NCBI GenBank assembly: GCA_015075625.1
Contig: JABTTZ010000001.1
Location: 310,001 to 374,000 of the forward strand
Reading direction: 5' to 3'
Origin: Anaerolineales bacterium
Lineage (GTDB): Bacteria; Chloroflexota; Anaerolineae; Aggregatilineales; UBA2796
DNA: 64,000 nucleotides
Both the position numbers and the translations under genes were made by a program. The notes below the pieces were generated by a model. That model worked only from the letters and a program-made list of their open reading frames with translations, had not been told where the DNA came from and made no database searches. Shown here in pieces: positions 53,113 to 63,060 of the stretch; position 1 is the first letter of the stretch; each line of letters starts with the position of its first letter.

Positions 53113-55392
53113 TTAGTTCACCTTTGTTGTCATCAGATTCGTGATTGTTTTAAGGAGAATGTCCGGGGCGACAGGTTTCGTCAGGATCAGCGCCGCTCCC
53201 GATAATTCTGCTATAGGTGCAGCACTTCGGGCAGTGTAGATAATCACTGGAATATCTGCGGTGAGCGGATCGGCTTTCAGTTTTTGCAAGACCTCCCGAC
53301 CAGAAGCATCGGGGAGTTGCAAATCCAAGATGATTAGATCAGGAAGGATGCTGGTCGCCATACTGAGCGCCTCACGGCTGTTTTCCGCGTCAACAACAAT
53401 ATGCCCCGCCCCCTCTAATATTTCGTGCATCAAATGCCGTGCGTTCACCTCGTCCTCAACGATTAAGATCGTCTTTGAGGCGCTCAGGTCGCTCATCATG
53501 TCTTCGCTGAAGATCGTCACAAGGGCATCTTCGGGTTTGTCGCTGACGAATTCGGCGGGTGCTTGGCTGGCGGGCTGTGCCTCGGCAATGGGCATCGTGA
53601 AAGAGAACGTCGTGCCTACACCCACTTTGCTCTCAACAGTCATATCCCCGCCGTGCATCTGCGTCAACTGCTTACTGATATCCAGCCCTAAGCCCGTCCC
53701 CCCATAGCGTCGATCCGTATCGCTTTGCGCTTGCTGAAAGCGATCAAAAATGTAGGGCAAGACATGCGCTTCAATGCCTATTCCCGTATCGGTGACGGTG
53801 ATCCGCACAAAACGATCTTCAACCACCGCCTCCAGGGTGATCGTCCCCCGTTCGGTAAACTTGATCGCATTGGACATTAGATTTAAGGTGATCTGGCGAA
53901 TACGGACCGAATCAGCCTGAATATAGGGCAGCCCCTCTGGTAGGTTCGTCCGCAGTTGAACAGGTTTTTCTTTCACCAAGCCGATGGCGGTTGCCATAAC
54001 TGCTTTGACAACCTCATGAAGATCAACAGGGGAGCGGTGAATTTCCAGTTTGCCCGCCTCGATCTTGCTCAGATCGAGAACGTCGTTGATCAAACCAAGC
54101 AGGTATTCGCCGTTCTCCAATATCAACTGAATGTCTTTGCGGTAAATCGGCGGGAGATCAACATTTTCGTACATACTGCGCACATGGAGCATGGCGCTGG
54201 AATAACCGATGATCACGTTCAGCGGCGTGCGCAGTTCGTGGCTCATGTTGGAAAGGAAGACCGATTTTGCTTGGCTGGCTTGTTCGGTGCGGCGGTTCGC
54301 CTCGCGAAGCGCGGTGGTACGTTCCTCCACCCGCTGTTCAAGGTTAGAAAGAACCTGCCGAAGCTGCCACGTCATGCTGTTGAAGGCGTTTCCCAACGCG
54401 CCCAACTCATCCACCCCTTTGACTTCCGCCCGTGCAGTGAGGTCGCCCGCCGTAATTGCCTCGGCAACGCTGCCAAGCGCCCGGATGGGGCGAACGATCC
54501 GTCGCGCAAAGACGACACTCAGGGTGAGGGCAATCAAGAGGGAGAGGATCACCACGATGAGAAAGACAACGATGCTTTCAAATGCCAATTGGAAGGCTTG
54601 GGCAGTGGGCTTTTCCACAACAATGCGAATGTCCCGATTGCCGAGGGGGAGGGTATCTACCACCCGAAAGACGGAGCCACCCAACAACCCATTTGCCAAC
54701 CCATCTGCCAGACCGAAGGGGGAGCGCGTGTTACGCAAAACCACCGAAGGATCAGGATGGGCAACAACGCGATTGCGGTCATCGACCACATAGGCGCTGC
54801 TGACATCAACATCCCTAATCTGGGAGAGCGTCTGGCTGATTTGCCTAAGGCGCAAATCCCCCACCAGTACAGCTTGAAGGGTGTTTGTGCGGATGTTCAT
54901 TTGGGGGACAGCGACGGTGATCAGAAATTCCCCAGAGTTCGGTTCGATGTGCACCGGACTGTAGTAGACATTCCCCGTTGCCTTCACCGTGACGAATTCT
55001 TCCGCCTCAGAACGGTTGCCCAGATCGCTTGGGGTAAATGCCCGTGAGCGAGCCACACGCACGATCTCTGCTCCCTCGTTGTTTAGAAGGGTCAGTTCAT
55101 CGAAGGCGCTGTCATAAGCCAGCAGTTGGGAGAGGATGCTGTTTTGCCCGGCGGGGCTTAGATCGGGAAAATCGCCCACGCTAATCAGTTGACGAAGGGT
55201 GGTTTCCCGTTTGGTGATTTCACTGATCACCTCCACACCAATACGACGGGCAACGGCATGCTGCTGGTCAAGGGCTTGCCGTTCTTGCAAGCTGTAACTG
55301 CGCAGCACCACCGCCACACCGACAAGGGTGAGTGGGAGAACAGAAAGAAGGGCAAAGACGGCAATGATACGTCGTTGAATACTAAAACGCAT
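53113..55392 (-). CDS. Hybrid sensor histidine kinase (Cache-HAMP-HisKA-HATPase-REC)
   Basis: A 759-residue membrane kinase. Transmembrane helix at ~10-30, extracytoplasmic Cache-like sensor (~40-265), second helix ~270-295, HAMP domain, coiled coil, then MSHELRTPLNVI with phospho-acceptor H385. The ATPase domain shows NLMSNAIKF, DTGIGI and GGTGLGL. A C-terminal receiver has ILIVEDEVNA and D690 in LIILDLQLPDA. The kinase heads an operon with two receiver proteins, a three-receiver phosphorelay. The signal is unknown; Cache domains often bind small metabolites. Confidence 0.9.
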   Translation of the reverse strand: MRFSIQRRIIAVFALLSVLPLTLVGVAVVLRSYSLQERQALDQQHAVARRIGVEVISEITKRETTLRQLISVGDFPDLSPAGQNSILSQLLAYDSAFDELTLLNNEGAEIVRVARSRAFTPSDLGNRSEAEEFVTVKATGNVYYSPVHIEPNSGEFLITVAVPQMNIRTNTLQAVLVGDLRLRQISQTLSQIRDVDVSSAYVVDDRNRVVAHPDPSVVLRNTRSPFGLADGLANGLLGGSVFRVVDTLPLGNRDIRIVVEKPTAQAFQLAFESIVVFLIVVILSLLIALTLSVVFARRIVRPIRALGSVAEAITAGDLTARAEVKGVDELGALGNAFNSMTWQLRQVLSNLEQRVEERTTALREANRRTEQASQAKSVFLSNMSHELRTPLNVIIGYSSAMLHVRSMYENVDLPPIYRKDIQLILENGEYLLGLINDVLDLSKIEAGKLEIHRSPVDLHEVVKAVMATAIGLVKEKPVQLRTNLPEGLPYIQADSVRIRQITLNLMSNAIKFTERGTITLEAVVEDRFVRITVTDTGIGIEAHVLPYIFDRFQQAQSDTDRRYGGTGLGLDISKQLTQMHGGDMTVESKVGVGTTFSFTMPIAEAQPASQAPAEFVSDKPEDALVTIFSEDMMSDLSASKTILIVEDEVNARHLMHEILEGAGHIVVDAENSREALSMATSILPDLIILDLQLPDASGREVLQKLKADPLTADIPVIIYTARSAAPIAELSGAALILTKPVAPDILLKTITNLMTTKVN

Positions 55393-55645
55393 AAGCCTAT
55401 TTCCGTTTAAGAATAGATAAACTTTTTTACCTGTGGGCTTTGAAAGACGCAGCCACTAAGAGCAAGGCGGGTGCTAAACAGAAAGAAGAAAACCGCTTAA
55501 ACAGGTGTGTTCGGTTTGCGCAAGTAACCCCATCTATAAACATAATTAAATCTCCTTAAGACGGAGAGTCACCCTTAATGCGTTCATTATAAACGGGAAA
55601 ACGCGATTTCTAAATAATTGGTGCAAAAAATAGTTTAGGGCTGGT

Positions 55646-56944
55646 TTAGCTTTTGGCGGTGGGCAAAAGCACGGTGAGAACCTTATCAACCCGTTTCCCA
55701 TCCATATCCATAACCTCAAACCGGTAGCCCGCAGCGATGAAGTGATCGGCGGCAGAGGGGACACGCCCTAACTGTGCCATGACGAATCCGCTGAGGGTTT
55801 GAAACTCATCTTCATCGGGAAGTGTTTTGATCTTCAGGATGTCTTTCAGTTCGTCTACGGCGATCATTCCATCCAACAGCCACGATCCATCCTCCCGCTG
55901 AACGGCGTTTGGTTCGGCGCTTTCGTCCGTCAGCGAGATGCCGCCGATGATCTGCTCCAAGACATCGGTGATCGTCAGAATCCCTTCCAAACCGCCATGT
56001 TCATCATAAACAAGGGCAAGATGAGAACTATTCTCCTTAAATTTTTGGAGGATTTCAAGGACACTCAATGATTCGGGGGCTTCAATCGGCTGGCGAATGA
56101 TCTGGCGCAAATCCACCGCTTCGCCATACATAATCTTCAGCAGCAAATCCTTTGTGCGAACGACGCCGATCACCTGATCGAGCGATCCCTCAGCAACAGG
56201 GTAGCGGGAACGCCCTGCTCTGGTGATCTTCTCCCGCAGAACATCCAGTGAATCATCCACATCAAGCCATGTTACATCACGGCGGGGGGTCATAATCGCG
56301 CTGATGCGTATATCGTCTAGCCGAAAGACGCGCTTCATAAGGTGCGTCTCATCAACTTCAAACTCACCCGACTGCGCCCCGGCATCGAGCATCACCTTAA
56401 ATTCTTCGCGGGTAATATCCGGGGTGTCATTCGGTTTGACATTCAAGAGGGCGAGAATAAGCCGCGATGAGCCGTTGAGCAGCTTATCCAGACGCAGCCG
56501 CACGACTAAGGCGATCAGGGTGCGCATGATCCCCGACAACGCGGCGGTGATGCTTTCGGGGTTGTTCACTGCCAGTTGTTTGGGGACAAGCTCCCCAAAG
56601 ACGAGCGAGAGGTAGGTGATCCCCATCGTCACGATGAGAAAAGCGAGGGGTTGCGCCGCACCCGCTAAGAAGGGAATTCCGGCGATCCACTTCGCCAACG
56701 GATCACTGAGGGTTGCCCCCCCAAACGCCCCCGAAAGAATCCCAATGAGGGTGATGGCGATTTGATTCGTGGCAAAAAATCGTTCGCGGTCTTTGCGGAG
56801 GGCAAGGGCAAGGTGAGCGCGTTTATCGCCCTCGTTGGCACGCTGCTGAAGGCGTGCCTCCCGTGCGGCAATGAGCGCCGCCTCTGCCATGCTGAACAAC
56901 CCATTCAACAAGGCAAGGGCGAAAATCAAGAGAAGTTCAAACAT
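55646..56944 (-). CDS. CNNM/CorC-type transporter-like protein (hemolysin family)
   Basis: A 432-residue protein: DUF21/CNNM membrane domain with about three to four helices (1-~180, including GELVPKQLAVNNPE), a CBS pair (AIMTPRRDVTWLDVDDSLDVL...; VYDEHGGLEGILTITDVLE) and a C-terminal CorC_HlyC domain. Family members export Mg2+/Co2+ or act in ion homeostasis; 'hemolysin' is a historic label. Its start overlaps the sugar-transferase stop (TAATG), so it is translated by re-initiation. Confidence 0.88.
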   Translation of the reverse strand: MFELLLIFALALLNGLFSMAEAALIAAREARLQQRANEGDKRAHLALALRKDRERFFATNQIAITLIGILSGAFGGATLSDPLAKWIAGIPFLAGAAQPLAFLIVTMGITYLSLVFGELVPKQLAVNNPESITAALSGIMRTLIALVVRLRLDKLLNGSSRLILALLNVKPNDTPDITREEFKVMLDAGAQSGEFEVDETHLMKRVFRLDDIRISAIMTPRRDVTWLDVDDSLDVLREKITRAGRSRYPVAEGSLDQVIGVVRTKDLLLKIMYGEAVDLRQIIRQPIEAPESLSVLEILQKFKENSSHLALVYDEHGGLEGILTITDVLEQIIGGISLTDESAEPNAVQREDGSWLLDGMIAVDELKDILKIKTLPDEDEFQTLSGFVMAQLGRVPSAADHFIAAGYRFEVMDMDGKRVDKVLTVLLPTAKS

Positions 56945-58449
56945 TAGTAGGCGTTTCGGCTACGACCCAAGACCGTCTGCAAAACGGTGCGGATGATGAT
57001 TTTGATGTCCAACCCAAGCGACCAATGTTCAACGTACCAAAGGTCATACTTGATCCGCTCCTCGATGGAGGTGTCACCGCGTAAGCCGTTGACCTGCGCC
57101 CAGCCGGTCATTCCGGCTTTCTCACGGTGGCGTTCCATATAGCGCGGGATCATATCACGGAATTTCTGGACGAACTGGACTTGTTCCGGGCGCGGACCAA
57201 CAAGGCTCATATGCCCCAAGAGGACGTTGATCAGGTTGGGAATTTCGTCCCAGTTCGTCTTGCGCATCCAGCGCCCCAAGCGCGTCACACGGGGGTCGTT
57301 TTGGGTTGTCCAATTCCCCAACTTTTCGGCATCGGTGCGCATACTGCGGAATTTGATCATGGGGAAAGGGCGTCCATCCAACCCCATCCGTTCCTGACAA
57401 AAGAACGTCGGACCCTTCGATTCCAAGCGAATCAGGAGCGCTGTCAGCAGCATAAAAGGCGAGAGGAACACCAATCCCACACAAGCGCCTAAGACATCGA
57501 CCAACCGTTTGAGTGCTAGTTTCCAACCGCGCATAGCAATATCGCGCACGGTCAGAAGGGGCAGCCCACCCATATCGTCTACGGACATATTGCCCGCCAT
57601 GAATGCGAACGTGTCGGGGTAAATTTTGATGCTCACCCTTCCGCGCTGGCACAATCCGACGAGATGGGCGAGATCAGCACGAGATGCCTCTGGTACAGCG
57701 ATGATCACCTCATCAACTCGATAGCCATCAATGAGCGTAGGCATGTCCTTTGGCGAACCCAGCAGGGGAATCCCCGGCAGTTTGTCGTGATCACTGCCAT
57801 TGACCATGCCGAGGATATGGTAGCCGAGATACGCATTGTTTTGGATGTGCAGGGCAATGGATTGAGCGCTCTCGCCGCTCCCCACAATGATCACGCGATC
57901 CCGCCCCATCCCAAAGCGCCGCAAGAGAACTGCCGTCTGGCGGTGAATTTCGCGCCCGATGATCACGGTTATGATCGTGAACAACCAGATATACATGACC
58001 ATTTGGCGGGGGTAGTCCGAGCCGACATCCGTCCCTTTGAGTAGGATCGTCGTGAAGCCGTTCGTCATGACTACCCCCACCGAGACTGAGGCGGCGATTA
58101 CGAACGCCTGATCAATGCGGCTGACAGCGCGGCGTTGGTGGTAGAGCCGAGCGACAAAAAACAAGGTCAAAAAGGTGAGCGTTTGAATGACCAAAATCGG
58201 CAGGTAAAAGCCAAACGTCGGCGGGTCTATGGGCGCGTTGAAAAGGGGCAGCCGCCGCCGCGCAAAATAGCCCAAACCAAATGCCCCGATGACGGCGAGC
58301 GTATCCAACGCCACCAACAGCGCCCCCAAAAACGACTTCAAGCGGGGGCGATCAGGGGCTTGCGGTGGCGTGGGAGTGGGTGAAGCCGAGGGAGCAATCA
58401 CCTTCGCGGGCTGCGTCACCCGTGCCTTTCCGTTTGGATGGCTGCCCAT
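56944..58449 (-). CDS. Polyprenyl-phosphate sugar phosphotransferase (WbaP/WcaJ family)
   Basis: Start 58449 (MGSHPNGKARV) gives 501 residues; the longer frame would overlap the upstream glycosyltransferase by 280 bp. A Pro-rich N-terminus precedes about five membrane helices (~40-190), a Rossmann-like middle (IIVGSGESAQSIALHI), a sixth helix (VLGACVGLVFLSPFML) and the catalytic domain with FRSMRTDAE, ELPNL-like EIPNLINVLLG, MSLVGPRPE and PGMTGWAQV-like AGMTGWAQV. It transfers a sugar phosphate to undecaprenyl phosphate, the first step of exopolysaccharide or O-unit synthesis. Confidence 0.9.
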   Translation of the reverse strand: MGSHPNGKARVTQPAKVIAPSASPTPTPPQAPDRPRLKSFLGALLVALDTLAVIGAFGLGYFARRRLPLFNAPIDPPTFGFYLPILVIQTLTFLTLFFVARLYHQRRAVSRIDQAFVIAASVSVGVVMTNGFTTILLKGTDVGSDYPRQMVMYIWLFTIITVIIGREIHRQTAVLLRRFGMGRDRVIIVGSGESAQSIALHIQNNAYLGYHILGMVNGSDHDKLPGIPLLGSPKDMPTLIDGYRVDEVIIAVPEASRADLAHLVGLCQRGRVSIKIYPDTFAFMAGNMSVDDMGGLPLLTVRDIAMRGWKLALKRLVDVLGACVGLVFLSPFMLLTALLIRLESKGPTFFCQERMGLDGRPFPMIKFRSMRTDAEKLGNWTTQNDPRVTRLGRWMRKTNWDEIPNLINVLLGHMSLVGPRPEQVQFVQKFRDMIPRYMERHREKAGMTGWAQVNGLRGDTSIEERIKYDLWYVEHWSLGLDIKIIIRTVLQTVLGRSRNAY

Positions 58450-59318
58450 AGCTTTCGCCCGCCTTTCAGGAGCAGCCCGCTCATCACCAGCGCGTGCATG
58501 GGCAGCGACGTGCGAGCGCGGTAGTGCTTCCGATAAAACTGCCAACTGGCGCGTTGGAACTCGAACTTCGTCTGGGGATTTTGGCGGCTTGCCGCCCGTT
58601 TCACGTGAAGAACGGTCACTGTCGGGTAGTAGAGAACTTTCCAACCGTTCTGCTTGATGCGGTACGCCCAATCGATGTCTTCTCCATACATCCAAAATTG
58701 TTCGTCAAGCAAGCCCACCTGCTGGATTGTCTCACGGCGGACTTGCATATACGCCCCCACAATGCAATCCACCTCGGTTTCGAGGTGTTCATCAAGATAG
58801 GTGAGGTTATAGCGACCAAAAAGGCGGCTTTTGGGAAAAAGTTTGCTGAAGCCAAGCATCCGCCACATGGAGATTTCTGGGGAAGGAAAACTCCGCCGGC
58901 ATGCCAGATCAAGCGAGCCATCCAGCATCTCTAAACGCGGACCCGCCGCCCCGATTTTGGGGTCGGCGTCCATCCGATCCACCATCTTACGAAAGCCATC
59001 GGGCGGAACAACCGTATCGGGATTTAAGAGGAGCAAGTAACGCGGCGCGGTGGGGCTGGTCTGCCCAATATCTCCACAGCCAAACGCCCGCAAGCCCTGA
59101 TTGTTGGCGCGGGCAAAGCCGGTGTTTTCGCTGTTGACAATCACCGTGACCGAAGGGAATTCTGCCCGCACCATCTCGGCACTGCCATCGCTGCTGGCAT
59201 TATCCACAACAATCACCTGCCGCTGGATGTTTGGCTCACCAGTTTCTATCGAACGCAAACAATCCCGCAGCAGATTGCGGGTGTTCCAATTGACGATCAC
59301 GATTCCCAAATCAAACAT
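58416..59318 (-). CDS. GT2 family glycosyltransferase (rhamnosyltransferase-like)
   Basis: A 300-residue GT-A enzyme: IVIVNWNTRNLLRDCL, VVDNASSDGS, TGFARANNQG, and LLLLNPDTVV for the DXD-type metal site, then FWMYGEDIDWAYR. The pattern is that of rhamnosyl/dTDP-sugar transferases. It overlaps the sugar-phosphotransferase start by 34 bases, so the two act in one polysaccharide pathway. Confidence 0.88.
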   Translation of the reverse strand: MFDLGIVIVNWNTRNLLRDCLRSIETGEPNIQRQVIVVDNASSDGSAEMVRAEFPSVTVIVNSENTGFARANNQGLRAFGCGDIGQTSPTAPRYLLLLNPDTVVPPDGFRKMVDRMDADPKIGAAGPRLEMLDGSLDLACRRSFPSPEISMWRMLGFSKLFPKSRLFGRYNLTYLDEHLETEVDCIVGAYMQVRRETIQQVGLLDEQFWMYGEDIDWAYRIKQNGWKVLYYPTVTVLHVKRAASRQNPQTKFEFQRASWQFYRKHYRARTSLPMHALVMSGLLLKGGRKLWAAIQTERHG

Positions 59319-59391
59319 TGGTGCGTCTATTCCTCACGTTCCCTACTATAGCGTTAGACGCGCTCTGAAACAACCCACCTCCAGCAAACCG

Positions 59392-60747
59392 CTAATTGCC
59401 CACCAACGCCGCATATCGCGCCCAAATGTGCGGGGCGCGGGCGCGTGCCTCACTCAGAATTTTCCTTTCATCCAGCGTGGTGATCTCACGATTGCGCATG
59501 ACGACTTTTCCGGCGCAAATTGTTCCCACCACCATGCGCGACTCCACCCCAAACAGGACATGCCAAGGCGCATTTTCCCCCGTGAGCGGGGTGAAGGGAT
59601 CATAGGCGACGATCATCAGGTCTGCCGCTGCGCCGGGTTGGATCACGCCTAAGGTTAGGGTGGGAAAGAACATCTCGGCAAGGGCAGCATTGTGTTCGGC
59701 AGCAATATGGAGGATCGTCTCCCCCCCGGCGGCGCGGGGATCGCGCTTTGCCACTTTGTGGACGAGATACGCCGCCCGCCACTCATCGATCATGAAATGG
59801 CTAAACCCATCGTTACCCAAACACACCTTGATCCCGGCACGCAGCAGTTCATCAAGGGAGGCAACGCCCACCCCATTATTCATGTTGCTGCGCGGCTGGT
59901 GGGTGACCCACGTCTCCGTCTCCCGCAGAAGTGCTACTTCCGATGCATCGACATGGACGGCGTGAGCGGCAATTGTCCGCGCCCCTAAAATCCGGTGGTG
60001 CTTCAGGCGAAGGGTCGTCCGCACTCCAGAACGGGCAAGACTGTCTTCTTCGTCTGCTTCGTGTTCGGCAAGGTGAATGTGAAAGCCACTCCCAAAGGGT
60101 TCATTAGCGGTGGTACAGGCACGAAGGGTTTCTTCGGAAAGGGTGAGGCTGGCATGTAAGCCAAAGGTCGCCGCAAGACGATCATCCTGCCGCCGTTCCA
60201 TCTCTCGCAGAAAGCGGACATTTTCGGCAATGCCCGCTTGGGCGCGTTCCGCCCCATCCCGATCCGTCACCTCGTAACAGAGAACGCCGCGCAAGCCCGC
60301 TTCTTCAACGGCAGCGGCGATCACACTGAGGCTGCCATCAATGGCATTTGGGCTGGCGTGATGATCGATGAGTGTTGTGGTGCCGCCATGTATGGCATCG
60401 ATCAGGCATAGCAAGGCACTGTAACGAACATCGTCTAAGGTCAGCGCCCGATCCAAGCCCCACCACAAGCGGCGTAAAATCTCAGGAAAATCACGGGGCG
60501 GCACGCCGGGAATTGCCATCCCCCGTGCAAAAGCACCATAAAAATGGGTGTGGGCGCAGATTGCGCCGGGGAGGACAAGCGCCCCCTCGCAATCATAAAT
60601 GGGCAGCCCTCCCTCGTTTGCCGTAAGCGACTCAGAATCGCCAATCTTGGCAATCCGTCCCTCTCGAATCAGGATCGCCTGATTCGGAAGGACAACGCGG
60701 GGCGACCAATTCAGGATAGTGGCGTTCGTCAGCAGCAGATTAGCCAT
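59392..60747 (-). CDS. Amidohydrolase (SsnA/TrzN-like)
   Basis: Start 60747, four bases after the ROK kinase stop, gives 451 residues. Metal site HTHFYG near residue 66, FHIHLAEHE, AAHAVHVD and GNDGFSHFMI place it in the amidohydrolase superfamily beside SsnA-type aminohydrolases, guanine deaminase and TrzN. These deaminate or dechlorinate nitrogen heterocycles; substrate cannot be told here. Coupling to a sugar kinase is unusual but may only reflect shared transcription. Confidence 0.82.
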   Translation of the reverse strand: MANLLLTNATILNWSPRVVLPNQAILIREGRIAKIGDSESLTANEGGLPIYDCEGALVLPGAICAHTHFYGAFARGMAIPGVPPRDFPEILRRLWWGLDRALTLDDVRYSALLCLIDAIHGGTTTLIDHHASPNAIDGSLSVIAAAVEEAGLRGVLCYEVTDRDGAERAQAGIAENVRFLREMERRQDDRLAATFGLHASLTLSEETLRACTTANEPFGSGFHIHLAEHEADEEDSLARSGVRTTLRLKHHRILGARTIAAHAVHVDASEVALLRETETWVTHQPRSNMNNGVGVASLDELLRAGIKVCLGNDGFSHFMIDEWRAAYLVHKVAKRDPRAAGGETILHIAAEHNAALAEMFFPTLTLGVIQPGAAADLMIVAYDPFTPLTGENAPWHVLFGVESRMVVGTICAGKVVMRNREITTLDERKILSEARARAPHIWARYAALVGN

Positions 60748-60751
60748 CACC

Positions 60752-61705
60752 CTAGTTCCCCCCGCCAACTGCCAACGCCGCCGCCCCAATCAAACAGACA
60801 TCTTCACCGAGGGCAGCGGGGGCAATGACGAGATCGCGCCAATATTCCGCCCCAATGGAATAGGCGCGAATGGCGTCATTCATAGCGGGGTTCAGCAGAT
60901 CAGATGCTCCCTTGTAGACTCCCCCGCCAATCACGACAATTTGGGGGTTAAAGGTGTGCAGCAAACTGACGATCCCACAGCCAATGATTTTTCCCGTCCG
61001 CCCCATAAGGCGCAGTGCCAAGGGGTCGCCCTGACGTGCTGCCTCGCTGACGTGTTTCGCCGTGACCTCGGCAAGGTCATTGGCGGCAAAGGTGATGATT
61101 GCCGACTGCTCACCCGCCTTAATCGCGGCAACAGCATGGCGGGCAATGGAGGGTCCCGCCGCTTCTTTTTCCAGGGTAGAGACGTGTTCCCCCTCAACAA
61201 GCATGATCAGGTGTCCGCACTCTGCGCCAAACCCGTGTGAGCCGATCAACAAGCGCCCGTCGGTGATCACCCCTGCGCCGACGCCTGTGCTGATGGTGAG
61301 GTAAATCAAATCGGTGTAACCGCGCCCAGCGCCGCGTTGGTGTTCGGCAAGGGCGGCAAGATTGGCATCGTTCCCCAAAAAGACGGGAGCGCCTAAAGCC
61401 TCCTGCAAAATACGCCGCAGTTCGATATTTTTCCAACCCTTCAGGTTGGGAGGCGAGGTGATCACTCCGGCTTTGGGGTCGATGGGTCCCGGTGCAGAGA
61501 CGCCAATCCCTGCCACACGCCCACCGTCCGTCGGAAAGACGGCGCGTGCCTGCGCGACCATACGTCCGATCACGGCATCGACACCTTCCTCATCAAGGGT
61601 GAGAGTCTCGGTGCGAGCGTCCATCTCCAAATTCGCGTCAAAACGCCCCGCCCGAATGCGCGTCCCGCCTAAATCGATCCCGATGTAGTGTATTTTTTCA
61701 GTCAT
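60752..61705 (-). CDS. ROK-family sugar kinase
   Basis: Start 61705 (MTEKIHYIGIDLGGTRIRAG) gives 317 residues. Phosphate loop DLGGT, GIGVSAPGPID, LGNDANLAALAEH (catalytic D) and STGVGAGVITDG are classic ROK glucokinase motifs. The usual zinc motif (CxCGxxGCxE after the ExGH) is absent: GAECGHLIM is followed directly by LVEGEHVSTLEKEA. It probably phosphorylates glucose or a related sugar in the cytoplasm. Confidence 0.88.
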   Translation of the reverse strand: MTEKIHYIGIDLGGTRIRAGRFDANLEMDARTETLTLDEEGVDAVIGRMVAQARAVFPTDGGRVAGIGVSAPGPIDPKAGVITSPPNLKGWKNIELRRILQEALGAPVFLGNDANLAALAEHQRGAGRGYTDLIYLTISTGVGAGVITDGRLLIGSHGFGAECGHLIMLVEGEHVSTLEKEAAGPSIARHAVAAIKAGEQSAIITFAANDLAEVTAKHVSEAARQGDPLALRLMGRTGKIIGCGIVSLLHTFNPQIVVIGGGVYKGASDLLNPAMNDAIRAYSIGAEYWRDLVIAPAALGEDVCLIGAAALAVGGGN

Positions 61706-61846
61706 GATGCTGCCCTTTGCGCCGGAAAAACTCACTAAACCCCTCTAAGGTGTACCCCACGAAAGGCATATCCGGCAATGGTAGGTATGCAGTTCATAGA
61801 AAGAGGCGACCTGTCGCGGAGGGTGTCTTTGTGTGAAGGGGATGCT

Positions 61847-61876
61847 TGACAAAGGGCGGGAGGATGGGCTATACTA
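61847..61876 (+). promoter_or_regulatory. Sigma-70-type promoter of tRNA-Gly
   Basis: TTGACA (61847-61852) and TATACT (61871-61876) with an 18-bp spacer; the tRNA starts 18 bp further on. Confidence 0.85.
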
Positions 61877-61894
61877 TCTCCCACAAAGTGCGAT

Positions 61895-61966
61895 GCGGGT
61901 ATAGTTCAGTGGTAGAACGGTTGCTTCCCAAGCAACATGTCAGCGGTTCGAGTCCGCTTACCCGCT
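61895..61966 (+). tRNA. tRNA-Gly (anticodon CCC)
   Basis: 72 nt. GCGGGTA pairs with TACCCGC in the acceptor stem (discriminator T), D-loop AGTTCAGTGGTAGAA, anticodon stem GTTGC/GCAAC with loop TTCCCAA (anticodon CCC), T-loop TTCGAGT. No encoded CCA. It reads GGG codons. Confidence 0.95.
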
Positions 61967-62152
61967 CTTAGCCCTCCTAGCCTATGTAAACAGCTCTCAA
62001 ATGATGCTTCCCTTCGTGGGGAGTTTGTGTTTATAGCACCAACCCCCTCTCTTTGGGTGACAATTATCACTTTGCCCCGCCCTCCGTTTGTTTTATAGTA
62101 ATAGGGAAGTGGTGAATACCCACGGTTACCACACGGGCAAGGGGGCAGTTTC

Positions 62153-62640
62153 ATGAACGAACTCATCGGGCGTAAACTGGGACAGTACGAGATTACAGCG
62201 CTGCTGGGCGAAGGCGGTATGGCGACCGTCTATCGAGCACATCAGACCAGCGTTCGGCGCGACGTGGCAGTCAAGATCATCGAGTCCAAACTGGCGTGCA
62301 ACCCAGAGTTCATCCGACGCTTTGAACGCGAGACGATGACCATCGCTGCCCTCGATCATTCCCACATCCTCAAGATTCATGACTTCGGGCGCGAGGATAA
62401 CCTGCTCCATCTGGGGATGGAGCTCAAGAGCGGGGGCAGCCTTATCCGAGCGGAGCAGCTCAGCGCTGAACAGACTGCTCATTACCTAGATCAGATCGCC
62501 TCCGCCCTCTTGATCACGCCCATGCCAAGGGGTTCATCCGCCACGACCTGAAGCCTCAGAATGTGCTGCTCGAGGAAGTTTTGAATCTCTTCTCTATCCG
62601 CCCTCCTGCGGTCAGTTCCTCCATCCCCAGACCTCAATGA
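62153..62640 (+). pseudogene. Ser/Thr protein kinase remnant, frameshifted and truncated
   Basis: An intact PknB-type N-lobe (LGQYEITALLGEGGMATVYRAH, AVKII) runs to YLDQIASAL; then a 2-bp insertion near 62509 shifts the frame. In the shifted frame the catalytic loop follows (LDHAHAKGF, IRHDLKPQNVLLEE, with RHD in place of HRD), after which kinase similarity ends abruptly at the HU fragment. Confidence 0.85.
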
Positions 62641-62685
62641 GCGCTTCAAGCATCCGCTGCACCTCATGATTGTGCAGGCAAGAGC
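62575..62685 (-). pseudogene. HU-gene fragment related to the ICE HU
   Basis: On the - strand this codes LHNHEVQRMLEALIEVW, nearly identical to LRNHEVQRMLEALIEVW of the ICE HU (25846-26142), then shifts frame and continues as EEIQNFLE. DNA identity is obvious (e.g. CATCCGCTGCACCTC in both). It is a fragment only. Confidence 0.8.
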
Positions 62686-63060
62686 AGTTTTGCCTACACC
62701 TCCGCGTCCATAGATGCTGATGAGACGGGCACGCTCAGCAAGCAGGTTAGCCAAATCGGACGGCTTTTTGATCCGGTTTACGAACCGGTCATCGACATCC
62801 TGAGGAGGGGCATTGACCGTGGTGCGATGGGATTCGATCTCATGGCGGTGACGTTGCCCAATCTCAGCCTTAATGGCTTCGAGTGCACGCTGCTGTTGTG
62901 CCGCAGCCTGTTCCCTGCTGATAGAAACAACAACCGTCGACTCGTTCGCCACATTGCCACCCGGGGGAATCGGAGGCATCATATGTTCAGTTTGTGTCCC
63001 AATGAAAGGAACTAATTCTGCCGCCTGTGTGGTCACAGACCGCAGCAGAGTCGCAAGTTC
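62686..63060 (-). pseudogene. P-loop NTPase (STAND/NB-ARC-like) remnant
   Basis: The - strand frame reads RFVNRIKKPSDLANLLAERA then LISIYGRGGVGKTALACT, the Walker A of NB-ARC/STAND ATPases, and ends right after it where the HU fragment begins. Upstream residues are polar and linker-like. Only the start of an ATPase domain survives. Confidence 0.7.

Noticed and set aside
53956-55047. 363-codon + strand frame opposite the histidine kinase
   Set aside because: The kinase on the other strand has all family motifs; this frame has none.
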